A DNA stretch of 22,331 bases from Desulfurococcales archaeon (GTDB taxonomy: Archaea > Thermoproteota > Thermoprotei_A > Sulfolobales > Acidilobaceae): contig WAOU01000018.1 of the NCBI GenBank assembly GCA_015521095.1, positions 1 through 22,331 of the forward strand, read 5' to 3'. Below are positions 14,228-21,318 of the stretch, one piece after another (the first letter of the stretch is position 1; each line of letters starts with the position of its first letter). Under the pieces are notes generated by a model. It was given only the letters and a program-made list of their open reading frames with translations. It ran no database searches and had not been told where the DNA came from. Position numbers and translations under genes: made by a program.

Positions 14228-16360
14228 CTATTCTTCTTGTTTATCCTCGGATCCGACAGATTCTGCCAGTAACTCTGCTATGTCTTTAACTTCGAAGCCG
14301 AAGTCCTCTGCTTCGCCCCTGAACATCGTGTTACAGTATGGACATGCAACAGCTACTATTCTTGGCTTACCGTTTCCTTCCTGCTTCAGCGTATCCGCTG
14401 CTTCAGCTGCTCTTATACGGGAGATTCTTTCTCCTCTCTTTATCTCGTAGAACATTTGTCCACCTCCGCCGCCACAGCAGAAGCTTCTGTCACGGTTTCT
14501 CGGCATCTCGCGGATTCTTAGTCCTGGTATGGATCTTAGCACGAGTCTGGGCTCCTCGTAGTGATTGTTCCATCTTCCAAGATAGCAGGGGTCGTGGAAT
14601 GTCACAGCGTAGGATAACTGTTTTGATGGCTTGATCTTTCCTTCTTTTACTAGTCTTGCCAGTACGATCGAGTGATGTTCTACTTCGAGGTTCTCGAGGA
14701 GCTCCGCGTATTGTTTTGCTTCTTCATCGTTTCTGATATAGTCTAGGTACTTCTTGTATTCGTTCTTGAATACATGGTAGCCGTGTGGACAGTGTACTAG
14801 AAGTTTCTTGAACCTGTATTGGCTCAGGATTTCTAGGTTCATCTTTATCATTTCGACGAATAGGGTTTCTTCTCCCATTCTCCTTGCTGGCTCTCCACAG
14901 CATCCTTCTTCGAGGAGGACGCCTACCTTGTATCCTGCTTGTTTCAGTAACTTTATTACGTTCTCTGCTATTGGCCGTAGCCGTTGGTCGTAGCTGGCCA
15001 CACATCCTATCCAGTAGATGTAGTCGTATTCTATCTCTGGGTCCGCTACTACGTCATCGCCATACTTCTCTGCGAGGCTCTGTACCCATTCTTCTCTTTC
15101 TGCCGGGTTGTATCCGAACGGGTTGCCTGTCTGTTGCATACTGTATAGTACGTTTAGCGCGTCCTCCGGTACGCTTTCGCTGGCCGAACTCATCATTCCA
15201 CGTCTGATATCGAGAATCGTATCTACATGGTGTATTAGTACCGGGCACTCAGTCACACATGCACCACATGTTACACAGCTCCATATAGCTTCGGGGTCGA
15301 GCTGAAGACGCTTAACCTCTTCCGGCGTCTCTTCGTCTCCTTCTTCTCTCCATACCCTGCTGTCCCAGGCACCGCTATACATGAGATCTCTCATTCCAAC
15401 GATTACATCTCGAGGTCTTAGAATCTTGCCGGAGTTAGCAGCTGGACAAGCGTTTACACATCTCATACAGCTTGTACATGCGTCATAGTCCATTCTCTGT
15501 TTCCAGGTAGTGTCTTTGAGGCGTACGATTCCAATTGGTTCCTCTTTTTCTATTCGTTCATCTATGTCTAGTACTGGTTTGATTGCCTCTGCAGGAGGCT
15601 CTGGCCTGGCGAGTGTGACGTTTAGTGTTGAGGCGGCTATATGCCATAGGTTTGTGAATGGTATTAGTGCTAGTGTTAGTTGTGCTATTATTAGGTGGAA
15701 GAGCCATAGGACTCTATAATATGACTCTATCTGGTCCGGGCTGAGGCCTTGTGCCCAGCTATATATGAGGTATCCTATTGGATCGAAGCTCGCTGACTCA
15801 ATTGTGTGGCGTGTGCTCTCTGGATACGCAGCAACTAGTCCGTCAAGGAAGAATCCTGTCACTACTATGGTTATGAATAGTATGTGTACAACGTAGTATA
15901 CCGGGTCCTGTGGTAAGTTTGGTGTTAGCTTGAGTGCTCTTCGTATAACTGCTATTATGCTGCCAACTATTACCATTATACCAGCAATATTGCTCAATAA
16001 CTTATAGACTATCCAGACGTTACCTGTTAATATTGTTATGAAGTGATCGTCTATTGCTCTAAGCGTTGTAGCAATTAACAGCCATAGCATTCCCCCAAAT
16101 ATAAGTAGGTGCATTAGACCTGGGAATCTGTCTCTTACTACCTTCCATTGGAAGAGCGCGTATTTAACTAGGTTCTTTAATCTGAGAGATAATGGTCCGT
16201 ACTGTATTTTTTGGCCTCCATATGTCCATCTCTTGTAGGCTTCATAAAGGCTGTAGAGCAGGACGATTACTGTAATAGTCGATATTATATATACTATCGG
16301 TTCTAGATCTTCTACCATTATAAAGTGGTCAATATGAGGCACCACGCTAGGCTCCGCCAC
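14228..16360 (-). CDS. Membrane-bound Hdr/DsrMK-like iron-sulfur oxidoreductase (fusion)
   Basis: A protein of about 710 residues. Numbering is from an in-frame GTG at 16375. The N-terminus has about five membrane segments (about 24-44, 88-106, 125-145, 160-180, 223-243) with His residues suited to b-type heme, as in HdrE, DsrM or NarI. Two 4Fe-4S motifs follow: C300, C303, C306, C310-P and C367, C370, C373, C377-P. Then come two CCG domains: the first (C458, C492-C493, C529) lacks the last Cys, and the second is complete (C597, C633-C634, C678, C681). It thus fuses the parts of HdrE/HdrD or DsrM/DsrK. It probably passes electrons between the membrane quinone pool and a cytoplasmic thiol/disulfide or other carrier. 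No partner subunits are adjacent. The start is placed at GTG 16360, seven bases after GGAGGG (16368-16373). Confidence 0.9.
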   Translation of the reverse strand: MAEPSVVPHIDHFIMVEDLEPIVYIISTITVIVLLYSLYEAYKRWTYGGQKIQYGPLSLRLKNLVKYALFQWKVVRDRFPGLMHLLIFGGMLWLLIATTLRAIDDHFITILTGNVWIVYKLLSNIAGIMVIVGSIIAVIRRALKLTPNLPQDPVYYVVHILFITIVVTGFFLDGLVAAYPESTRHTIESASFDPIGYLIYSWAQGLSPDQIESYYRVLWLFHLIIAQLTLALIPFTNLWHIAASTLNVTLARPEPPAEAIKPVLDIDERIEKEEPIGIVRLKDTTWKQRMDYDACTSCMRCVNACPAANSGKILRPRDVIVGMRDLMYSGAWDSRVWREEGDEETPEEVKRLQLDPEAIWSCVTCGACVTECPVLIHHVDTILDIRRGMMSSASESVPEDALNVLYSMQQTGNPFGYNPAEREEWVQSLAEKYGDDVVADPEIEYDYIYWIGCVASYDQRLRPIAENVIKLLKQAGYKVGVLLEEGCCGEPARRMGEETLFVEMIKMNLEILSQYRFKKLLVHCPHGYHVFKNEYKKYLDYIRNDEEAKQYAELLENLEVEHHSIVLARLVKEGKIKPSKQLSYAVTFHDPCYLGRWNNHYEEPRLVLRSIPGLRIREMPRNRDRSFCCGGGGGQMFYEIKRGERISRIRAAEAADTLKQEGNGKPRIVAVACPYCNTMFRGEAEDFGFEVKDIAELLAESVGSEDKQEE

Positions 16361-16484
16361 CAGTAATCCCTCCACGAAACCTACTAGACTATGAAGGCTG
16401 GTACTATTCCACTGCCAAATAATTAGGCCAGTAACGTATTATGTTATTCAAATATAATTGTTAGATATATCATCGCCCTTCTAC

Positions 16485-16495
16485 GATTTAAATAG
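16485..16495 (+). promoter_or_regulatory. Upstream TATA box in front of polB
   Basis: GATTTAAATAG is a good archaeal TATA core; transcription would begin at about 16515-16520, right at the inverted repeat at 16514-16530. A second, closer candidate (CTTTAGATA, 16586-16594) is centred 28 bases before the polB ATG. Confidence 0.4.
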
Positions 16496-16513
16496 TACAG
16501 CGTTAACACGACA

Positions 16514-16530
16514 TAGTATTACCAATACTA
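16514..16530. repeat. Perfect inverted repeat TAGTATT-ACC-AATACTA
   Basis: Seven-base arms match perfectly around a three-base spacer. It covers the expected transcription start of the upstream polB promoter. The form (17 bp, dyad) is that of a regulator binding site, but no binding protein is known; a chance palindrome in AT-rich DNA is possible. Confidence 0.4.
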
Positions 16531-16585
16531 CATCAGATAGGGTGCATGACATGATCCGTTTTCTCCTTAAATCCGCCCTAGAACC

Positions 16586-16594
16586 CTTTAGATA
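16586..16594 (+). promoter_or_regulatory. Proximal TATA-like element of polB
   Basis: CTTTAGATA is centred 28 bases before the ATG at 16618. This fits a leaderless transcript and would explain why no ribosome binding site precedes that ATG. Confidence 0.4.
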
Positions 16595-16617
16595 CTTGGA
16601 TCCCGGGGCAACAACCT

Positions 16618-19590
16618 ATGCCGAAAAAGAAGAAGAGCCTAGACGAGTTCATAATGAGCATTAATAACAAGATAAACGGAGCTACGAAAGACAATAATAC
16701 AAAACCTAACTATAGTAATAAGCAAGTAAAAACAAGCCCCAGTCTAGCACATAATTCGCCCACTAGAATCACACGAAGAAAAATAAGCCGATCAATTACC
16801 GACTATCTATTCGCTTCATCACATGATAGGCAAAGATCAACACCTAGTAGGAAGAAGAAAAAGAGAAAAGTAACAAAACAAGAGAACAAGACGAGAGAAA
16901 CATCTACGTCGCCTAAATCACTGGTACAGCCTTCCATAAACGCCCATGTCCAACATATAGAGTCCCCCACTGAGGAGGCAAGACACAAACAGGACCTAGT
17001 AGAAAGAACAATTACCCCTCTAAAGCTTGTAAGCGACACTCAAGAAATCAAACAAGTGGTTTGGAATCTCGGCGAAATAGACGATATCGTAGAATCAGTT
17101 ACAGGATATATCATAGACGTCAAATATGACGGCGATGCAAAGAAAGCCGTCGTGTACTTCTTTGACCCAAAAGACAACAAGCTCTATAGATGGTTCGATA
17201 GAAGCGGGCATATGCCCTACTTCCTAGCACTTGCAGAACCCGAAGAATTATCCTCCCGGGAGATCGGTGTTAATAGACACGAGTCCTTCATGTCATATAG
17301 TAAGGTCGAAAAATTCAATCCTCTAACCAGAAAGAGGATTAAGCTTACCAAGATAAACGTCACGGATCCCTTAGCCGTGAGGGATCTTAGACAGAGGCTC
17401 TCGGGAAAGGGAATACCTTATTACGAAGCAGATATCAAGTATCATCATAACTATATCTATGATAAGCATATCATTCCCGGCCTATTGCATAAGGCTAGGA
17501 AAGACGTGTCCCTATTAGATTATAGAGTAGAAGAAGAAGCCATCGAGAACGTCAAGAGAGTCTTCAAAGACGAACCAGAGGATATCCAGGAACGAGCCCT
17601 AAAATGGATACCTATATTCGAGCAGCCTCCACCCGAAATGAAGAGAATAGCTATCGACATAGAGGTATACACTCCATACGAAGCAGAGCTCCCGGACCCA
17701 GAGAAAGCCCTATACCCCATTGTGAGCATAGCCCTCGTAGACGATTCCGGCAATAAACGCGTGCTAGTCTTAGACAGGGCAGACTATGATGAGCCCCTAG
17801 ATCCAGAGAAAATCCCTGAAAATACTATCGTGGAGGTCTACGACAGCGAGCTCGAAATGCTTCTAGACGCCCTAAGTATAATCTCAGAATACCCAGTCAT
17901 CATTACATTTAATGGAGACAACTTCGACATACCTTACTTATATAACAGACTAATCGTCCTAGGTGTGAATCCCCGCTATCTACCGTTCGAGTTCCACCAG
18001 GACAGCGCTAGCTTCAGAAACATGCTACATGTAGACCTATACAAGTTCTTTGACATACGTGCACTACAAGTCTACGCCTTCGGTAACGCTTATAGGGAGA
18101 AAAACCTTGACGCCATCGCTGAAGCATTACTGGGCAAAAAGAAAGTAGCACTAGACAAGCCAGTGCCAGAACTCGATATAAACACACTGATTAACTATAA
18201 CCTGACCGACGCAGAGCTGACAATGGAGCTAACCACGTTTGCGGATAACCTCGTATGGAACCTCATAATCCTCCTAATGCGAATAAGCAAGCTAGGACTC
18301 GAAGACGTAACAAGAACCCAAGTCTCCGGATGGATAAGAAGCCTAATGCACTGGGAACATAGAAAGAGAAACTATCTAATCCCTTCAAAGGAAGAAATAA
18401 ACCGGTACAGTGGCCAGGCTAAGAGCACCGCTATAATCAAAGATAAAAAGTACAAGGGAGCAATAGTCCTAAAACCGCCACAGGGCGTGTTCTTCAACAT
18501 TCTCGTTCTCGACTTCGCAAGCCTATATCCTACCATAATAAAGAACTGGAACCTCTCCTATGAGACAGTAAACAACCCATATTGTGAAGGCAAGAAAATA
18601 AAGGTACCAGAGGTCGGCCACGAAGTTTGCATGAGCGTAAAAGGAATCACAAGCGAGCTCGTAGGACTTCTAAGAGACTTCCGAGTAAAGATCTACAAGA
18701 AACGAGCTAAGGACAAAAAGCTAGACAAGATCCTAAGACTATGGTACAATACCGTACAGTCTGCAATGAAGGTGTATATCAATGCAAGCTACGGTGTCTT
18801 CGGCAACGAAACCTTCAACTATTATAGCCTAGCCGTAGCTGAAAGCGTCACCGCGATCGGTAGAACCGTTCTAAAGGACACACTTAAAAAAGCTAAAGAG
18901 CTCGACCTAATGATTATCTACGGCGATACGGACAGCGTATTCATGTGGGATCCCCCAAGAGAGAAGCTCGACGATATCATAAACTATGTAAAAAAGGAAT
19001 ATGGCCTCGACCTGGAAATCGATAAAGAATTCAAAATAGGATTATTCAGCGGACTCAAAAAGAACTATATAGGTGTAGGCCAAGACGGCTCCGTTGTTAT
19101 CAAGGGGATGGTCGGCAAAAAGAGTAACACGCCAGAGTTCTTGAAGAAAGAGTTCCAGCAGGCAACAAGTCTCTTAGCCAGGATAAACGAGCCAGAAGAC
19201 GTATTCGATACTATAACAAAGCTACGCGACCACATCCACGAGATATACTATAAACTGAGGAAGAAAGAATACACGCTCGACGAGCTAGCCATTAAAATCA
19301 TGTTATCCAAAGACCCGAAAGAGTACAAGAAGAACACGCCTCAACACGTGAAAGCCGCCCTCCTACTCAGGAAATATGGTATACGAGTAACAAAGGGAAC
19401 AATAATCACATTCGTCAAGACCCGTGACAAACTAGGTGTTAGGCCCGTAAAGCTGGCTCGATTATCAGAGGTTGATACAACTAAGTACCAGGAGTATGTG
19501 CGCACAGTTTTCGAACAAATGATCCAGGCGCTAGGAGTCAACTGGGAGAGCCTAGGAGGACAGTCCAGTCTTCTTGCACATTTTAGCTGA
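16618..19590 (+). CDS. polB: Family-B DNA polymerase (crenarchaeal PolB1 type)
   Basis: A 990-residue replicative polymerase with all catalytic motifs. The 3'-5' exonuclease shows D347-I-E349, N432..F436-D437 and Y527...D531. The polymerase shows motif A D632-FASLYP, motif B K718...N722-xSYG, motif C YGDTDS (768-773) and KKNY (814-817). It is therefore expected to be proofreading and active. A uracil-sensing N-terminal domain begins near residue 147. Before it lies a basic, low-complexity tail of roughly 145 residues rich in Lys, Ser, Thr and Asn, about 100 longer than in Sulfolobus PolB1. That tail holds two PCNA-binding-like motifs (KKSLDEFI, 5-12; SRSITDYL, 57-64). No intein is present. 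The ATG lacks a ribosome binding site; a proximal TATA element suggests a leaderless mRNA. Confidence 0.98.
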   Translation: MPKKKKSLDEFIMSINNKINGATKDNNTKPNYSNKQVKTSPSLAHNSPTRITRRKISRSITDYLFASSHDRQRSTPSRKKKKRKVTKQENKTRETSTSPKSLVQPSINAHVQHIESPTEEARHKQDLVERTITPLKLVSDTQEIKQVVWNLGEIDDIVESVTGYIIDVKYDGDAKKAVVYFFDPKDNKLYRWFDRSGHMPYFLALAEPEELSSREIGVNRHESFMSYSKVEKFNPLTRKRIKLTKINVTDPLAVRDLRQRLSGKGIPYYEADIKYHHNYIYDKHIIPGLLHKARKDVSLLDYRVEEEAIENVKRVFKDEPEDIQERALKWIPIFEQPPPEMKRIAIDIEVYTPYEAELPDPEKALYPIVSIALVDDSGNKRVLVLDRADYDEPLDPEKIPENTIVEVYDSELEMLLDALSIISEYPVIITFNGDNFDIPYLYNRLIVLGVNPRYLPFEFHQDSASFRNMLHVDLYKFFDIRALQVYAFGNAYREKNLDAIAEALLGKKKVALDKPVPELDINTLINYNLTDAELTMELTTFADNLVWNLIILLMRISKLGLEDVTRTQVSGWIRSLMHWEHRKRNYLIPSKEEINRYSGQAKSTAIIKDKKYKGAIVLKPPQGVFFNILVLDFASLYPTIIKNWNLSYETVNNPYCEGKKIKVPEVGHEVCMSVKGITSELVGLLRDFRVKIYKKRAKDKKLDKILRLWYNTVQSAMKVYINASYGVFGNETFNYYSLAVAESVTAIGRTVLKDTLKKAKELDLMIIYGDTDSVFMWDPPREKLDDIINYVKKEYGLDLEIDKEFKIGLFSGLKKNYIGVGQDGSVVIKGMVGKKSNTPEFLKKEFQQATSLLARINEPEDVFDTITKLRDHIHEIYYKLRKKEYTLDELAIKIMLSKDPKEYKKNTPQHVKAALLLRKYGIRVTKGTIITFVKTRDKLGVRPVKLARLSEVDTTKYQEYVRTVFEQMIQALGVNWESLGGQSSLLAHFS

Positions 19591-19655
19591 AACCCTCCCT
19601 GTGCACCGTATTTTCTGAGACAACTACATTATCCTCTACACTAGTCTTATTTATA

Positions 19656-19725
19656 ATGGCGATGATGACCGACTTCGGAACAGATTTCATTATTGAAATG
19701 AAGAACCGTGTGAGGACTGAGCCAT
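19656..19725 (+). ncRNA. Putative C/D-box guide sRNA
   Basis: A 70-base segment with the architecture of an archaeal 2'-O-methylation guide. A C box ATGATGA (19662-19668) is followed by 12 bases and a D'-like CAGA (19681-19684). After a 13-base spacer comes a C'-like ATGAAGA (19698-19704), then exactly 12 bases and a D box CTGA (19717-19720). The ends pair perfectly: ATGGC (19656-19660) with GCCAT (19721-19725), the closing stem expected for a C/D k-turn. The D' and C' boxes each have one mismatch to consensus, as is common. The 12-base D guide (ACCGTGTGAGGA) should direct methylation of the base paired to its fifth base before the D box; I could not identify the target. It lies between polB and the tRNA gene, in no open frame. 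Confidence 0.65.
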
Positions 19726-19754
19726 GCATCCTGTAGTCTATTGAGGCTTGTTAG

Positions 19755-19772
19755 AGAAAATGCTGGTTTTCT
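19755..19772. terminator. Small hairpin AGAAAA / TTTTCT between sRNA and tRNA
   Basis: A 6-bp inverted repeat with a 6-base loop, rich in A and T, lies 35 bases past the 3' end of the minus-strand tRNA gene. It could help end transcription, since T-runs alone often terminate tRNA genes in archaea. The evidence is weak. Confidence 0.25.
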
Positions 19773-19806
19773 ATTATTGGGAGTAATTCTTAAGTATCCA
19801 TGAGTA

Positions 19807-19916
19807 TGGTGGGCCCGCGGGGATTTGAACCCCGGACCACGGGGTCCCGAGTCGGGCGCCGCCCCTTGTCTGGGCTCGGCGTACCCCGCATCCTAGCCAG
19901 GCTAGACGACGGGCCC
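19807..19916 (-). tRNA. tRNA-Pro(CGG) with a 32-nt intron at position 32/33
   Basis: The cloverleaf is complete after removing the intron. The acceptor stem GGGCCCG/CGGGCCC has 7 bp. The D arm is GTCT..GGAT, the anticodon stem CGGGG/CCCCG, the loop TT-CGG-GA, the variable loop 5 bases, and the T arm CGGGG-TTCAAAT-CCCCG. Discriminator A73 and an encoded CCA end (19807-19809) follow. The anticodon CGG (19847-19849) reads CCG proline codons. The intron (19851-19882) lies before U33 and not at the usual 37/38. It forms a convincing bulge-helix-bulge: exon CGGG (27-30) pairs with intron CCCG, with three-base bulges on each side (GT/A and AC/T) and an inner intron hairpin CGCC/GGCG plus GCCC/GGGC. 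The tRNA splicing endonuclease should recognise it. A TATA element about 45 bases upstream is shared with the gene at 19992. Confidence 0.92.
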
Positions 19917-19960
19917 TTTTCCTGGATGTGTTGCTCCAGAGATGTAATGTTATGGTGTTG

Positions 19961-19969
19961 ATATTTAAA
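19961..19969. promoter_or_regulatory. Bidirectional TATA box for tRNA-Pro and the XRE regulator
   Basis: ATATTTAAA is nearly palindromic and reads as a good TATA box on both strands. Its centre (19965) is 27 bases from the ATG at 19992, which predicts a leaderless mRNA. In the other direction transcription would start near 19939, giving the tRNA a leader of about 23 bases. No other AT-rich element is present on either side. Confidence 0.6.
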
Positions 19970-19991
19970 GCTCTGCTGGTTCTAGAGAGAT

Positions 19992-20771
19992 ATGGGTGTT
20001 CGACCCTTGTCGAACAATGGTTCGATCGAAGACTATGCAGTGTCAATAATAGCACGGAGAATAGCAGGAGACATAGTATTAAGCGATGATCCAGGCCAAA
20101 GCCTTAAGAAATGGAGAGACTATTTCGAGGCAAGCCAGCAAGCAGTAGCAAGAGTAATGGGAGTCAGCCCCAGCGTCGTAAGCGATTATGAAAAGGGCCG
20201 GCGCCAACCCGGTTCTAAATTCATCCAGAGATTCGTCACAGCATTATTATCAATTGATAGGGCTCGGGGATGGCCAAAGCTTACCCAGCTAACGAGAACC
20301 CTGGGTGTGCCGCCGGGAGTAATAATTGACATGAGGGACTTCGATGAGCCACTCAGCATAGCCGAGATCTCCGAGATAGTCGAAGGAATCCTCCTAGCAC
20401 CCACCTATCCGTCAGAAAAAAAGATCTATGGATACACTATCATAGACAGTATACGTGCAATAGCATCTCTAAGCGGAACACAGTTCTATACACTCCTTGG
20501 AGGAACCCCGGAACGAGCCGTCATATTCACAGGGGTACAAGCAGGTAGAAGCCCCATGGTCGCAGTGAGAGTCTCGCCAGTAAAACCATCCCTAGTAATA
20601 ATACATGGTCCTCGCCGACACGTCGATCCACTAGCAGTTAAACTAGCAGAGCTCGACGGAGTACCACTTATCCTGAGCCTTGCAAAAAGCGTCCAAGACC
20701 TAGTAGCAAAGCTTAGGACGAGAAGTATAAGAAATATTGATCTAGCAGCCGCTGGACTACCAGGGCTCTAA
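19992..20771 (+). CDS. XRE-type helix-turn-helix transcriptional regulator (COG1395-like)
   Basis: A 259-residue protein. A Cro/C1-type helix-turn-helix lies at about 38-92, with the pattern SQQAVARVMGVSPSVVSDYE followed by GRRQPG, the usual end of this fold. The rest (about 110-259) is an alpha/beta domain with hydrophobic strands, as in a group of conserved archaeal regulators of unknown target. No known ligand-binding motif is visible. The ATG is supported by the TATA box 27 bases upstream and not by a ribosome binding site, so the mRNA is probably leaderless. It shares its promoter with tRNA-Pro on the other strand and ends three bases before the stop of the convergent NAC gene. Confidence 0.88.
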   Translation: MGVRPLSNNGSIEDYAVSIIARRIAGDIVLSDDPGQSLKKWRDYFEASQQAVARVMGVSPSVVSDYEKGRRQPGSKFIQRFVTALLSIDRARGWPKLTQLTRTLGVPPGVIIDMRDFDEPLSIAEISEIVEGILLAPTYPSEKKIYGYTIIDSIRAIASLSGTQFYTLLGGTPERAVIFTGVQAGRSPMVAVRVSPVKPSLVIIHGPRRHVDPLAVKLAELDGVPLILSLAKSVQDLVAKLRTRSIRNIDLAAAGLPGL

Positions 20772-20774
20772 TCT

Positions 20775-21128
20775 TTATCCCTCGGTAAGTTTTAAGATAG
20801 CAGCCGCTATATCCCCGCCAACTTCCTCGAGAGCTTTCCTGGCTTCTTCTAACGAGACGTTTGCCTGCTCAGCAACAAGCTTAACGTCTTCCTCACTAAT
20901 CTCGGGTGCTTCCTCTTTAACCTCTTCCTTTACTTCAACCGGCTCCCCTACAACATAGATCATTGGCGGCTGGCCACGAGCCCTAAGAAGCATTGTCTGC
21001 GGATTCTCTACCACTAGTTTTCTACCGTCTGACAGCTCAAAGACTACTCTTTCTACGTCTAGGTCTTCCATCTTTATTCCTAGCTGTTTCATTGCTCTTC
21101 TAAGGTCTCTAGGATTCATTCCAAACAT
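20775..21128 (-). CDS. nac: Nascent polypeptide-associated complex protein (archaeal NAC)
   Basis: A 117-residue archaeal NAC, homologous to eukaryotic NAC-alpha; as a homodimer it binds ribosomes and shields nascent chains. The NAC domain spans about 20-65, including KMEDLDVERVVFEL and a KLVVENPQTMLLRARGQ stretch. An acidic linker rich in Glu (about 66-85) leads to a C-terminal UBA domain (EEDVKLVAEQANVSLEEARKAL and GGDIAAAILKL). I choose ATG 21128 (MFGMNPRDLRR, like known archaeal NACs that begin MFPGMNPR). An ATG at 21143 is in frame, but its following bases GGGGTG form the ribosome binding site for the second ATG, seven bases away. It is divergent from the nuclease gene at 21319. Confidence 0.96.
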   Translation of the reverse strand: MFGMNPRDLRRAMKQLGIKMEDLDVERVVFELSDGRKLVVENPQTMLLRARGQPPMIYVVGEPVEVKEEVKEEAPEISEEDVKLVAEQANVSLEEARKALEEVGGDIAAAILKLTEG

Positions 21129-21318
21129 GTCCAGACACCCCATATACGCCGATATAACTATGTCTCATGCATGTCCTAAAATAATTCTATAATAACGATG
21201 TGGATATAACCCTTATCTAGATTTTATAGATGGGGACATATCCAGGCATAATAGGTGGCTACATACACCCAGAGTATAGGCACACTAACACATCAAGACA
21301 ATAAACCGGTGAAACAAG

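Noticed and set aside
16458..16664. Plus-strand frame of 68 codons overlapping the polB start
   Set aside because: The upstream part covers the predicted promoter and inverted repeat. Only the last 37 codons have a ribosome site, and these are kept as a low-interest observation, not as a gene.
16618..19590. Possible intein in DNA polymerase B
   Set aside because: Motifs A, B and C are uninterrupted and correctly spaced; the extra length is all at the N-terminus.
19774..20055. Minus-strand frame of 93 codons
   Set aside because: It reads straight through the tRNA-Pro gene, so it is not coding.
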